DNA from: Paragonimus westermani
Lineage: Eukaryota; Platyhelminthes; Trematoda; Plagiorchiida; Troglotrematidae
DNA: 64,000 nt
Direction: 5' to 3'
NCBI GenBank assembly: GCA_008508345.1
Contig: QNGE01000834.1
Coordinates: 154,829 to 218,828 of the forward strand
In this document: positions 1 to 12,086 of the stretch, piece by piece
Numbering within the stretch: the stretch's first letter is position 1
Layout of the letters: each line of letters begins with the position of its first letter
Position numbers and translations under genes: made by a program
Notes under the pieces: generated by a model
What the model saw: the letters and a program-made list of their open reading frames with translations, nothing else
What the model was told of the DNA's origin: nothing
Database searches by the model: none

Positions 1-94
1 CAGATGTCAGCGCGCAAATACTGCTATTGTGACGAACACTGTACCACCACAAATGACTGCTGCCCGGATTATCGCGAAGTTTGCTCTAAACCAA
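1..94 (+). CDS. SBSPON: SBSPON-like gene, exon with end of somatomedin B domain (5' partial)
   Basis: Reading from base 1 gives the C-terminal half of a somatomedin B domain: C-x-C-DEHC, then DCCPDY and a final Cys (REVC). This is the core knot of the family, a small disulphide-rich extracellular module. The exon probably starts upstream, because the first two cysteines of the domain and any signal peptide are not in the window. I end it at 94, before GTAATT, leaving one base of a codon. That phase fits the acceptor at 9292 and makes the next residues IDCEVSNWGPW, the usual start of a thrombospondin repeat. The open frame continues a little past 94 to a stop near 153, but the extra residues look intronic. 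In the known family (SBSPON/RPESP) a somatomedin B domain is followed by TSP1 and a conserved C-terminal domain in a secreted matrix protein. The exon identity is strong; the exact donor is inferred. Confidence 0.8.
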
Positions 95-1680
95 GTAATT
101 TGTTTAAACCGCTTTATGAAACTCTTCATTTTAAGCAAGTTTGTTATATGATGTAAACAGGGCACAAAACGCGTTCCGGATTTCTAAACTGGTCAACAGT
201 TCTTGAATGTTTTATTGAAGAGCCCATTATGATTGTACACAATCGCTCGGCTTCCATTGAATGGATAGGAATTTCTGGCAAACATAAGAGACTGTAGGCT
301 GTTCTAGACCTTGTATTCATTTTAGCCAAGAAAGTGCTGTGAGTAACTAATATCCTGCATGCTGCAGCTCCGCATACAAGAACGGATTTTGCTCTATAAA
401 TTCAGAACAAACTAACAATTAGGTGCCAGCTGCATAGCAAACAAGAGAATAAGTTTCCAGATTGTGAAATCTGCCCGTTGTACACCACTGTGTTGCAACG
501 CTGTCTGTTCAATTTCCGGCCCACGGATTGTCAACAAGATGCTGCCTTGTGTGAAAAAATTGCTTGAAGTGGTTTTCAAAGTCCCGTTTATCAGGTCCGT
601 AGACTGTATTTCAGTCAAATTCTGCCGGTGTAATTATTGAACATATAGTGCTAATATTGATTAGTAATGACACCACACTAAAAATTGAGTGTAAATAAAA
701 GCCATAATCGAATCGTACAATTCTTGTAACAAAGACAAGCCTGACTAAACTTAATCTGAGTAATATCGTCGCGCTTTGACCAATGTACTTAACCCACATA
801 TGATTCGATTTGATGAGAGGTACTCTGATGAAATTAGAAACTACTTTGATGTGCGCAAGGGTGAGTAAGCGTTTATCAAAATTTAATTCACACTAAATGA
901 TTAAGTATGTCAGATTGCAGCCGCCAAATAGCCTTCACATTTACTAGAAAAGACGTATCAGTGTGGCCAAATACGCCTGCTACATTCGTACGGGTTCCAA
1001 ATTTTGTTCTATGCGCTTTCTGTGGACTCGAATTGTGGGGCTATGTTTGTAGTTTCTTACAAAGGTTGTTGTGGTCTGAGTCCAACGCACAGTCAAGTTT
1101 TTTTAACAAGGTTGACCTGAACACGCTGCCGCTGAGCGTGAAACTTGGCACAAATTTCGGTTTCCGACCAACACGCAGTCAGATCGTTTTCTAGTGTGAC
1201 AGTTCTTTAGACCTACACAAAGGGTGAACGTACATTCGGTAGCTCTTTCAATCCACGGCTAGCGGTGTTGTGTTACATAGCCAAAGGGGCAGTCCCGATC
1301 AAATATGCTTTACGCGATCTATGTTCACTACCTTTCGATACAGTGAGGACAACAAAATTCTAGGTCGGCGTTCATTGCAATACTACATGCTTTCATAGCA
1401 CGAAAAACAAGATTTCGAATACACCGAGTGAATTATGGGTGCACTAATTGTGAAATGTAAAATGTTAGCACACGAAAATGGTTTGTTAAAATCCAATCGA
1501 CATTTCGATTCGATTCGTAGTTTTTATCAACCACACATGTGCAAAGTAGTAACATTTTCATATAGGCTTAGCGCTTGCACCTCTTGAAAAACGACGTTTG
1601 TTCTCACAAGATTTACTCCGTTTCGTATGGACTAGGTATTGTTAGGTTATCCTAGCCTTGACAACGTAGTCTCAAGTGTA

Positions 1681-1745
1681 GAGGATCGAACTCTCAACCA
1701 TATGAAAGGTTGGCGTCATTACCACCAAGCCAATGAATGCTTTGT
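1681..1745 (-). repeat. tRNA-like sequence, probable SINE head or tRNA pseudogene
   Basis: On the minus strand this folds like the body of a tRNA. The D-arm region has a TGGC/GCCA stem (1711-1732). The anticodon arm has a CAACC/GGTTG stem with an 8-nt loop containing CAT. The T arm has the B-box-like core AGTTCGATCC (1681-1695). The flanks do not form an acceptor stem, so it is not an intact tRNA. No hammerhead motif follows, so it seems distinct from the hammerhead SINE family found elsewhere in the window. A tRNA-derived SINE head is the simplest reading. Confidence 0.45.
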
Positions 1746-3039
1746 GACAGTCGCGGAAATGAACTACACAATGAAACAGACGACGGGCTTGTTTGTGTCA
1801 ATTCTAACGTTACTCGTTCTGTTTTGGCAGCCTTATACTGGCATGCCTTATCACTAAAAATCCATCCACATTTCCCACATACACATTACGAGAGATCAAA
1901 TAAACACGTTTGTCTTTCTTCCCGAACTTACATTCAATTCTTAAGGCCTACTAAGCCCATTATAGGCAACATATGCAAGACAAACAAATTTACTACAGAG
2001 TTCGATCAAACAGTATGCGTATAATGCAACAACTGTCATTTCCCCGGGTGTGTAATCCGTAACGTAAATGTAATGGTGTAATATGGAGTAAACTTACTGG
2101 CTGTGATAGAAAGATAAGTATCCAGTTGTGTACCACACCGAAAGTTTCCGTAGTGTATCTCTTTATGACGAAACTTTTAGCATTAACGCCCAAGTAAACG
2201 ATTTGACTCCACTCCTCATTAAGAAACACATTTCGGATGCATTGTGTTGACATATGGTAGAACGGCTGTGCTTGGGTTTTTCGGACACAGGCAACCCCAT
2301 ACAAATTATGTAACAGGAATAATGACAATTTGACCTTTTGTTTTAAGCCGATGGCACGAAAACTTATCACTCACCAAACTCGGATGATGAGTGCTTGTAG
2401 ACAACTTGACGGCTTGTGTGCAAGATCGTACAGGCAAGTTACAATGACTTTTATTTTAGGGGCGAAAAGCTGAAGTCACTAATTTACTCATACGTCCATT
2501 TCTAACAGACGCACAAATCATTTTGGAGGACCTGACTCTCTATCAGCCGTGTTTGAATCTGACAGCATTACCCATCAATTTTACGCAGTTATTTTAATCC
2601 TGATATACCGTCGATAACACCAGGGATAATGACTATAGCCACATGAGTTGTGTGGTACCGATGGTGTTCCAGCTCATCTACACCCTAGTACACTGCAACT
2701 TCGAATGAAGATCTCAAATCGTGATGTAAAAACACATCACAATACTGGTGGGTATAAATTCTAACTAACTTGGGACACACTAAAGGAGTATGTGTGATAC
2801 AACATCGTTCGAACCTATGGGAATCTACTGGTTCATCACGTCACTTGTTTAATGTCTCTTCGATCACGTCGGATAATCAATCGCTAAAACGCATGATAAT
2901 GGCTGTTGATTCTAAACCGCGGAGTGAGTTTACATATAATGAAATTTGTGATGTGTGGCTGATGTGGTATATTCCCATGCAAAGTAAACCTATTATGACT
3001 GTGATTAAGCTTTCGGATGTGAGTACTCGGTTATGTGTA

Positions 3040-3250
3040 TTGTGAGTTTGCTGGCGTTGTAATTACCACACTATTCCCACAAGTACGAGAGTCGGGGTAC
3101 AAATTCCGATCCGGATAAGGATATGCACTACTGATTAGTTCCAATAAGAGCGAAACTCGAGTCTAGTGCATTCATTCGAAGTGGGCTAGCCGAAAGGCTT
3201 ATCTGAATGCGAAGGCTGTGATCAAGTGTGGGTAGTGTTCAGTTTGAAAA
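3040..3250 (+). mobile_element. tRNA-headed SINE with hammerhead ribozyme (copy A)
   Basis: Three parts are visible. The first is a degenerate tRNA-like head with B-box-like GGGTACAAATTCC (3094-3106). The second is a type I hammerhead motif (3123-3171). The third is a tail (CTATCTGAATG to GTTCAGTTTGAAAA in degenerate form) that recurs at 13.3, 24.8, 32.5, 43.9 and 58.1 kb. The layout matches the Sm-alpha type of trematode SINE, where a pol III head precedes a hammerhead ribozyme. The copy lies in sense orientation within intron 1 of the SBSPON-like gene. Its ends are approximate; no target-site duplication was found. Confidence 0.75.
3123..3171 (+). ncRNA. Hammerhead ribozyme motif, copy A
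   Basis: Stem I is a perfect 8-bp pairing of ATGCACTA (3123-3130) with TAGTGCAT (3164-3171). The core is CTGATTA (3131-3137) instead of CTGATGA. Stem II pairs GTTC (3138-3141) with GAGC (3148-3151) around a 6-nt loop. GAAA follows at 3152-3155. Stem III is the self-complementary ACTCGAGT (3155-3162) with no real loop, and the cleavage triplet is GTC (3161-3163). The G8-to-T change in the core should abolish or strongly reduce cleavage. Confidence 0.8.
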
Positions 3251-5926
3251 AAGACCCATTAATACTTTATTTTTTGATGCTTAAACAATAATTTGTTGTG
3301 CTTTTCCACTTTATCCTTATGACATACATCAACCCGATGAACAGTAATAAATATTATTTGTTTATCGTATAGAATCGTCCTATTCAAAGGAAGATAGACA
3401 CTACACTTCATTATTGGACACTAACGAAAGAAAAGTTGATCAAAATATTAGTTAAACGATTTTACCGCACACGAGAAATTGCCCGCCGTCGTGCGACATT
3501 TGAGCCACAGAAGGTCAGACTGTCTAAACAGTGACAACGGTATTTAGGGTAACCGGAATTTTCACCCAAAGGAGCACAGTTGGCAGTCCAGGCTGCTAAT
3601 GTTATATCAGCTAGACTTTAGACAATGTCGTTTTTGATTAATCAAATGGGAACAAGAACCTGAGTTTGACAAACGTGGCTTTAACATAAAATAATGAATT
3701 GCTTCTCGCGGGTTACAGTTCATCCTTTAATGCTACTTGTGACAATTTGGCCCTCATTCGAGACGAATAGCTATTATACTTATATGTTTGATACATCACT
3801 GATGTGTTTGAACCGATGGTAGTTTCACTTATTCTATACTTGTATCATTTTTGTTTTGATTGTTCTCATCCCAACGAGATTGTTTACAACATTTTGCACA
3901 CTGTAGTTGAACCACAATAACGGTTAGCTTAAAACAGTGAGCATGAGTAACCCAATCAGAATGGTTTCTACCAGAACCATGCCCATCCATCCTCACACGC
4001 ATGTTCAGCCATAGGGCTCATAGTCAAGTGTATTCCCTGGGCGTGTGCGCACACCTGACAGTGCATACGTTTATGCGTGTGAATGTAAATTTACAATGGG
4101 CATAGTCAACTGGCCTTCTGTGTACACATAAAGGTGTGTAACTGTGAGAAATCAATAACTGCAGCTGTTCAACTTGATTGAGGGCAAACGATAGGAACAC
4201 ACACACATAAATGCAATGCCGCATATTGCTTTCACGGTGGAACAACTGTGTTAAAACGGTTCCGACCGTTTAGCTAGTATGCCTGAAGAAAACAAAACTG
4301 ACACCTCTTGGATACAAATCACACATATACACAATTCAGCCTACGTCAGTGCAATTAGACATTGTTTGGCGCCCAAAGGCGATTGTTTCTCTTTTCAAAC
4401 AACTTTTCAGATAAGGAACCGGTATTGAAAACAATGTCACGCCAACATAACCTGTTTTTGCAGACATGGCCAAAATGATGACGTCATGAGTAGAAACAAA
4501 GCTGAGGACCTGTCAAAAAGGAATGGAAATTCACGTAAACAAGTAGATACGCCGTCATTTATTTTGTGACAAGGCAGATTTGTTTTCTGATAAACATAAC
4601 TGCGCTAACGTAGGTTGTGATATCAGAATAAGAGAACATCCATGTTATTTTAGACGTTGTCAGAATTAGTGAATGTAAGCAGTTTATCTCGTCAGCACTT
4701 AGTGTATGTCTAGAACAAAAAAGTTGCGCCGTTTGCCTATTTTTTACGAAAGATTATTATTGTCAGGTGTGATACAGCACAATGCAAACTGTTAGTTGAT
4801 CGGATTGTTGACTGTGTGGTGAGCCAAATGTTCATTTGAAAGTATCCAAGAGACAAAGTAGTTAATTTTAAGTAACCCTACAAACAGCCAGTTACTTGAC
4901 AGTTTTCATCATTTTACTTATCAACCTGAGGTGTCTCAATTCATCCAAACTTTGTTACATACTTTGTAGTTGTACTACCAAAGCACGTTCAGTAAACTAA
5001 ATTTATACTCATTTGGTTGAATTCATTTGGCTTTTCTTCACAACGTAGACTACTAGTACTTCTCATCAAAACACGACACTTTAACCGGGCACGACCCTGT
5101 TTGTTTGAATCAGCTATCAAAATATGGGTAGTTATTCGAACTGGAAACTCTGGTGTTAAGAATCACATTGTCAGTCTTCGGTCACCAGTCCCATGACCAC
5201 AGTATGCAGTGATTTGGTTCATCTAAATAGTGTATTTGCAGGCAGACAATTTAATCAGTTTTTCCGAAATAAGGTATGCAAATTTCATGCGGTGAAAGAT
5301 ATACACTATACTCACTCCAAGGCACTGGTATACCAGACCACGCAAAACAGTGACTAGGAAAGTACGATAACCATAAACGAAATGATCACATTTCAAACTC
5401 GCCTGTGTTCATATCGTTTCTTAGTATCCATGGTACTTACAGTCCACGCCGAAACTCGAAGAGAAACTTCATTCCTTCTCTATACCCATTTGCGACAGAA
5501 ATTTTTAAGTAACTACTCGGAGCCGACAAAAAGTTACTTACATTTGAATTGTCATTAAAATTCTTACGGGATATAAAATACACAGGTGAACCCCACCATG
5601 CAAATTTCCCTTGTCAAATGAGGAAAACGGTTAAAGGTTTCCATGATTTGTTGCGAAAATTATTCTGGTTTTTGGAGTATCTCTTGTTTTTGCAATAAGT
5701 ATGTTTCTCTTGTCTTGCTGAATCATTTTCAACGACGTATTTGGTCACTGATTCCAGCAATGTTTGTTTGTCAGGTTAATGAACTATTTTACAAATGTCA
5801 ATTGTTACGTCCCACAATTTTCTCCCAAAATATCAGCCATGAAAACAACTACTCGGTTATTTAGTTAGATGATGTTATTCATAGATCCATAGACAGATTA
5901 CCCAAAAATAACTTAGTCACGGTAAT

Positions 5927-5946
5927 GCCTTCTGTGAACAGAAGGC
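5927..5946. repeat. Perfect 9-bp palindrome with 2-nt spacer
   Basis: GCCTTCTGT and ACAGAAGGC are exact reverse complements separated by GA. It lies in intron 1. It could be a small hairpin or chance; no repeat family is visible around it. Confidence 0.5.
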
Positions 5947-7538
5947 TAACAATTCTGATATGTCAGAAAGTACGACATCGACACTTTTCGAAAGTAATTT
6001 ACTTACAAAACAATTAAAAATCTACTTTGTCTGGTTATCTTTAGCTTACTGACAATTTTTAGGCTATAAATATTTTCTTGGGTGTTTAACACAAACACAA
6101 AATATATGAACGATATTTGAACACACAGAATTGAGGGGCATTCAGACGATGCCTTAAAGGTGACAGTAGAAAAATAAATGTCAGTCAATAACGGATCGAA
6201 TCCATGGAGATATTCATGAGATTCTGCTTCAGAATGCATAAAACCACGCTGAGGAAATAAAGTAAACCAAGTGTGACCAAATCATAAGCTACATGTTGGT
6301 AAGATATTCAGAATACTTTCCCAAATTTTGCGCTTATTGTAGCTTGCGCCAAAATGTCTAATCATAACTATTTGACACGTGAAATGTACGAAAGCTCCGC
6401 TTTCTACAAGTTTGTTATACATATTGAAAACTTTTCTGCTGTTAGTCAGAAACCGACACTTTCGTCCAATATTGGATGTTTACGTATGGTTTAGATTTCA
6501 CTCCATACACTGGAACACACAAGTGATCAATGCAAGCTCTTTATATTCTGCTCATAAGGAATTACACTTTTTTAAACAACATAATCAAGGTTGATTAGAA
6601 GGCCACGTACATTGCGTAATTCTTGAAACACGTGACAAGAATGCACAGTTCATAGAGCAGTGATTCTGAAATTCATACTTACAATTTTCGTCTTATCTGC
6701 TACGGAGAAACTATTGTACACAAACTAGCTAATCCAGTTGTTTACTGACGGAAAATTGCTGAAAAATGACCCAAAACTTTATGCTTGAAGTGAGTTTTTT
6801 AAGCCAAATTATCGACCCATTTGCCTCTTCTTAGACTATTCGTATCGAGACTAATGAATACAAATCTCCAAAACCATAATCCGTAGTCGAAATGAATTCA
6901 GCACAGTCCCCGATGAATCTGACCTAATTTCTAGTCGCACGTCATCTAATCCCAATAACCGCGTAAAGTAGTTGGACCTCTAGTCCACGTTCACATTCTT
7001 CAGCAGATTACATACCAAGTGACATTTATTCCCATACTTTATTTGTAAGGTTATTTGAGACGGCTGTTGTGTAGGTGTAATTTTATTGCGATATTGAATT
7101 GCACTATTTGAACTGTATACCTTGTAAGCTGGCAGATAGTACTCTCAACCGAACGAGTCACATCAGTACGTACTTTCAATTCTCACTCATATTGCCGTAT
7201 GACACAGCTGGTCTTGTTTCCAATTAGTCTTATCAGGTAGAACTAGCTCAAGTAAAATGTCGAGTGATGGATATATCCCGCAGCCTCATGATCACAGTCA
7301 GCGAAATCCCGCACAATTACTCGAAAGATGATGACCTGTTGTCCATCTTTGACTGTCCTACTTATGTCCATTTACCCGTATCTATTGGAATGACACGTAT
7401 GAGAACCAGACTGACAGACGATGAGGCTTTAGGGATAGCAATCTGAACACTCACATAATTGACGCCATCTCTTATCTTTGAATTTGTGAGCTTGGACGTG
7501 TAATTCGAAAGCCACCGCAGTGTTTCTGTCTTGTAGGC

Positions 7539-8120
7539 CTAACTTACTATAATCAAGCCATCTAGAACAGACACCGTGATAGCTATACACACGGTCCTTA
7601 CACTTGCGTACAAAACAACGGACGTAGTGACTAATCCCCGTTGATTTAAAACTTCTTTCAGGTTGGAAGAAAGAGAATCCGAAACCCTTCTGGTTAATAA
7701 CACTGTTGTGCGTGGTCCAGAATCGCAATCAGTGGCGTCACGCTCAGAATCCTCTGATTTCCTGTCGTCAGTCACACTGCCCATTCTTCTGTAAGATTTC
7801 GTGCTACAAAGGTAACACAGATATGGAATCGTAGTAGTGACTTCATTCAGTAGATCACCGGTCGGCTGAGTAACGCTTGTGACAAAGATCAATTTAACCG
7901 ACAATCTTTTGTTTGAACCACCTGTCCTTCCTCGTGGCCAACTTCGAAATAGGTTACTTACGAATATTATCAAAGTAGTACAGAACAAAGAAATAATTTT
8001 GAGCAGTTTTGTACGCATGCAAAATACTTCGAAGTGTTTTCTACGCCTGACGTAAGAAGACAAGATGCGAGAAAAAAAGAACTCAAGTGCTTGTAATTCC
8101 ACTTTACAATTCACGTACAA
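7539..8120 (-). other. Unidentified 193-codon antisense open frame in intron 1
   Basis: This is the longest open frame in the window, on the strand opposite the SBSPON-like gene. I do not recognise a domain. The first third is hydrophobic (IISLFCTTLIIFVSNLF). The middle is polar and acidic (VTDDRKSEDSERDATD). The C-terminal part is again hydrophobic. A good GTAAGT donor on the minus strand sits near the end (donor GT at 7547-7546), and a second frame overlaps at 7429-7728. It could be an exon of an antisense gene, a decayed retroelement frame, or chance in a 60% AT sequence. I lean to chance or decay. Confidence 0.2.
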
Positions 8121-9291
8121 CCACTTCTCCCGAACATAGTGTTCTCGAATGTACGTGTTCTTGGATGTACGTGTTTTGGAGAATTGAAAGTCTACTGATG
8201 TAAACTGAGCTTTTGTCGTGATCAGGGATCGATGAATGTTTGTCGATGTTGACAGATTTCAGAGCGGAAACGTTCAAACACCAGAAAAAAATATTGCAAC
8301 CCAGAATGTGACCGAACTCATATATCAAGTAACGTCAAAATTTTTAACCCCTTAATGTCCATGGAATTTAACCACAGAGAACAGTTTGGAGTGATTATGT
8401 TTGCAGAATACTTTTATGCACATAGCTGTGCAATGCACTGTATTTGCATAGCATTTCAAGAAGTGTGTGCATTTTGTATAATGAAAATTGTGAATATGCT
8501 GAAATTGAATTAATCCATACCGAAATGTTGACGTCGGTTGGTGCTTCTTAGAATTTCCTACCTGCCCAATCGAGATGCACAAATCCCATTATAAAGCCGT
8601 TTATTATATGACTGCTTCTCATTGACTTGTTTACGGAAGGTAACTATGGTAGTTCTTTCGTGCTTATCCAAACTAAATCTTTCAGTTGTTGTGTGCATAA
8701 CTAAATTAATCAGCAGAACACACTGTGAAATCGGCCGGAGCTCATACACTATCCACTATTGCAGCTCTATGTGCTAGTCTAACCAGTCAGTTGAACCAAC
8801 TCATGCTAATGAACAACGCATGAATTTAAAGCTAGTCAACGCGGTCTGATCAAATGAATTGCTTTCTTGTCAATGTAACAAACTTCATCACCTGTGTTAG
8901 TTGCATGGCGCTTTGTACCCACCTTCTAAGAATGGAAACGAGTCAGTGTGAATAGTAATCTATGCAAATGTTATAACCGACCAAGTATGAGAATGACCAA
9001 TGCGATTTCGAATTTGTTCGAACTTAACTTGGCGCTAGAGCAACATACCGAGCCGGTACGCACACACATTTGTGTGTTTGACACCATTTGCCAACCGCCA
9101 CTTCCAAGTGTGCATTTTTTCTTATAACTTCTGTAATGCATGAAGGCTGACAGTAATGAAGAACGACAGAAATCCATACTTCGCACAGCTAAAGCTTTTG
9201 CTCCAGGTTTCAGGTAGACAAATTTGGTTGACATAACATAACAAGTCAGTAGCTTCTGACCTATTTTTTGTGTTTCCCACATGATGACCAG

Positions 9292-9516
9292 TTATTGATT
9301 GTGAAGTCAGTAACTGGGGCCCGTGGACTGAATGTGATCGTCAGTGTGGTCGTGGAACCAGCGTACGTCGCAGACGGGTGGTGCAACAAGCAATCAACGG
9401 TGGACGATACTGTCCAGTACTGGAAGAGAGCAAACCTTGTCAAGGACACCGCTGTTCATTCCGTCGAGTTGGGCGTTCTGGAGCCCTTATGATACCTTTC
9501 ATGCACCAAGCTCGAG
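9292..9516 (+). CDS. SBSPON: SBSPON-like gene, thrombospondin type 1 exon
   Basis: This exon encodes a complete thrombospondin type 1 repeat. It begins DCEVSNWGPWTEC, with the W-x-x-W pair that is C-mannosylated in this family. CDRQCGRGTS follows, then a basic run (VRRRR) and the last cysteines in YCP, KPC and HRC. Six cysteines are present, as in a full TSP1 fold. The acceptor is the AG at 9290-9291 behind a T-rich tract (9261-9281). The donor is GTAAGC at 9517. The exon starts with two bases of a codon and ends with one, matching its neighbours. After the repeat there are about 20 further residues (SFRR to MHQAR). TSP1 repeats bind matrix, heparan sulphate and growth factors in known proteins; the ligand here is unknown. 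Intron 1 before it is about 9.2 kb, and intron 2 after it is about 0.9 kb. Confidence 0.9.
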
Positions 9517-10431
9517 GTAAGCTGTGTGCTCGTTTGGCTTGTAAGAATTTCGCCTTAATTTTCTGCCTAACAATAAACATGAAACTTTGCGTTGAGATTA
9601 CGTATGTTCCGTCATTTGTTGAATCGTAGAATGGATGGTCAGCATGTCTGATTATTCAAAGCTAAAGTCTGGTAACCATATCCGTCAACGTTGCCACATT
9701 ATATTAGCTAACGAGCATACTCCAATCAAATGTACTTACACCATTCAGTGATTTAAGATGCAAAATTTCTGGTTCAGGTGAAGCATACAGACAGTTTTGT
9801 GAGCCGGCCAAACTCGGTGTTACTTACGGATATATGAGAAAACGTAAAACCATACAAATCCAAATCGAGTCAAGGAACAACCGTATTAGGTTATTGGTTC
9901 GGGTAACTTCGCAAGAAAATCATTTTATAAACTCTTTAACTCGGAATCCCAAAGGTCGTATTGTTGACTGTTCAACAAAGTGAGCTAAACCGACAAACAT
10001 TGGGACCCTGATTAAGTGATATTGAAGATTCGCCCTTGTGCGCAAGCCTAATGGGGAATTTCTGGAACCTCCGAAACGTAAGGAGAAATAGGTTTTTGGA
10101 GAAAAAACAGTTCTTTTATTACTATTAATCACATCATATCTGAAACAATAAAAATAATCATATAAATATATGTGATCAGCTGCTCACTCTAAAAGTAATT
10201 TATTCTATGGACTTCAATCTGTTAAACTGTATATTCTGAAGGCAGACGGTTACTGTGCCGGATACGTTTCACGCTTACTGTCGTTATTACCTCAGTGTTT
10301 GTTTAGGGGAGGTTTATCACCGCTTATCTGCAGTGAGTTTTCCATAAACGAGCTTAATTGATTTTTGACTGTGCGTTCTGCTGACAAGTTACTGTTAACT
10401 AATCCATACGGCACGTATTTTCAACCCTCAG
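9517..10431 (+). other. Intron 2 of SBSPON-like gene
   Basis: A 915-base intron with GTAAGC at its start and CTCAG at its end. I see no further features in it. Confidence 0.7.
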
Positions 10432-10573
10432 CTGAAGTGGCCCACTTACTTCCAATGAAAGGCGATGTTCTCCGAATGACCCGCCGATGGGATATGCGAT
10501 GGGACGTTAGACGTAAATTGTATCTTGGCAGACTGATAAAGCAGAATAAAACGGAAAAGCCAGAGCCGGATCC
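10432..10573 (+). CDS. SBSPON: SBSPON-like gene, short basic linker exon
   Basis: This short exon is inferred from splice signals and phase rather than from a domain. The acceptor is TTTTCAACCCTCAG ending at 10431, and the donor is GTGAGT at 10574. Starting with two codon bases and ending with two, it joins exactly to the TSP1 exon (which leaves one base) and to the exon at 18002 (which supplies one). The peptide begins EVAHLLPMKGD and continues with a strongly basic, Trp-containing stretch (RMTRRWDMRWDVRRK), then KTEKPEPDP. It has no cysteine. It lies between the TSP1 repeat and the conserved C-terminal domain and may be longer than the linker in vertebrate relatives. The basic stretch could be a proteolytic or heparin-binding site, but that is a guess. 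An alternative acceptor at 10388 would break the phase. Confidence 0.72.
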
Positions 10574-12063
10574 GTGAGTTTACTTTTTGTCACAAACATT
10601 CCTCGAATAGGCAGAAATTCAGGCATGATCACCCAGTTTGGCCTATATAAATATACACTCGTGACAATTGAATAACGGCTTCCGTTTTTCTCAGCTAGTT
10701 TTCATGTTGCAATTTCTGACGAGATATTTTTTATACACAAAATTGTGCCCCAAAATCACTTCTAATCAGAACATATGTAAACCTTTCATCACTAATGTAC
10801 TACTCATCTTCTTTAGATCACAATTCAATCAAAACAACCGCTGACAAATCAATAAGGGAAAATCCTATATCCTGGAAGTTTGCACATTGAGTAGATCAAG
10901 AACCTTCAGTAATGTCACTGAAAGCAATCCTGCTTCAAACGTTGCAGTACTGGCTAAGTTCGGGTATTAATCACAAAGATACCAATCGAAAGGCAACACC
11001 CGCAAGCTGGACAGTGCTGTGGGATATAAATGGAACACGTGCTTTTGTAATACGCATACACTGTCATAGTTAGGAAAAGAAATATTCTGACATTTAGCTA
11101 ATTAACTTGGTATGTACAACAAATAGCTTCACTCTCAAACAAATAAGATTGTTTTTATCCTTTCTTATGAGCACTGCCTCGGATAAATTTAAATAAAGAG
11201 GCAAGTTGTGACGGTCTGGAATAAAGAGCATCCAATAGAATCTAAAATGTACTGGAAAGCGACTAACAAATCAAATAATTTGTAAGGAACTTTTCATTGA
11301 ATAGATTTCGTCAATTTTTTTGCAAAAATGTAAGGGTATTAATTCTCTGAAATAGCATTATTTTCACTGGGGTTCAGGTTATGATACGCGTCGTGTTTCC
11401 GGAATTCATTTGCGAAATTTTACACAGAATAAACCGAAATGAACTGGCCATGTGAAAATGTGTTTAATATGACGTATGAAAGAATGAATTAGGTATATTA
11501 TTAAGTTTAATGGCAAACGATACGTGATGGTTTAGATATAAACTTTTTTGTCAGATGTGGAGGAATTAGTAACAGTGAATAAAAATCAAACTGACAGTCC
11601 CAAACCAAAGATTAAAAAAGTTTGTGTCGTAACCATTAGTGACATGGGTACAAAGAACAACAAAACCATATTAGAACAAATCCATTAAATTGACTGAAAA
11701 CGGCTAATTTTAGATGGGATGAAAGCCGTGAAGTAGCTTGATTGCTGTCTTTATCTCAGCCACGTAAAAGTACCCTTATAGAATGCCGGTTACTCATGTG
11801 TACAAGATTGCCAGTCCACGGTTAAATAGTGCGATTAAATGTTTATTAGACAAGCATGGTTTAACATACATCTTACTACCTGCGAATCACTTATCAGGGG
11901 CATATAAAAATGACATTTGGAAGCTTTCTAACCTAGAGGAATTAACACATGTTAATATCTTATTCTGAAACATTGACACATTGGGAATTCTACATTTGTC
12001 GTGGTCTTCAGTTGCATGATTACGATTAGTACATTTTTAAGAAACGCACGGTCGGAGACTTCT

Positions 12064-12086
12064 AGCCAGCTCCAGTTGAGCTGGCT
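12064..12086. repeat. Hairpin with 9-bp perfect stem
   Basis: AGCCAGCTC (12064-12072) pairs exactly with GAGCTGGCT (12078-12086) around the loop CAGTT. A looser outer pair (GTCGGAGACTT near 12050 and GAGTCCTCCGAC near 12165) hints at a small degenerate inverted-repeat element, but the outer arms are imperfect. Confidence 0.4.

Larger units (their letters stand above)
95..9291 (+). other. Intron 1 of SBSPON-like gene (about 9.2 kb)
   Basis: This is non-coding DNA between the somatomedin B and TSP1 exons. It contains an antisense tRNA-like repeat near 1.7 kb, a sense hammerhead SINE at about 3.05-3.25 kb, and a perfect 9-bp palindrome at 5927-5946. There is also a two-copy run of a roughly 17-bp motif around 8150-8180. 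Elsewhere I see only short open frames without domains. A longer antisense frame at 7539-8120 is listed separately. Confidence 0.7.

Noticed and set aside
10334..10388. Alternative acceptors for exon 3 of the SBSPON-like gene (10333, 10388)
   Set aside because: Both break the reading phase with the TSP1 exon, and the first leads into an in-frame stop.
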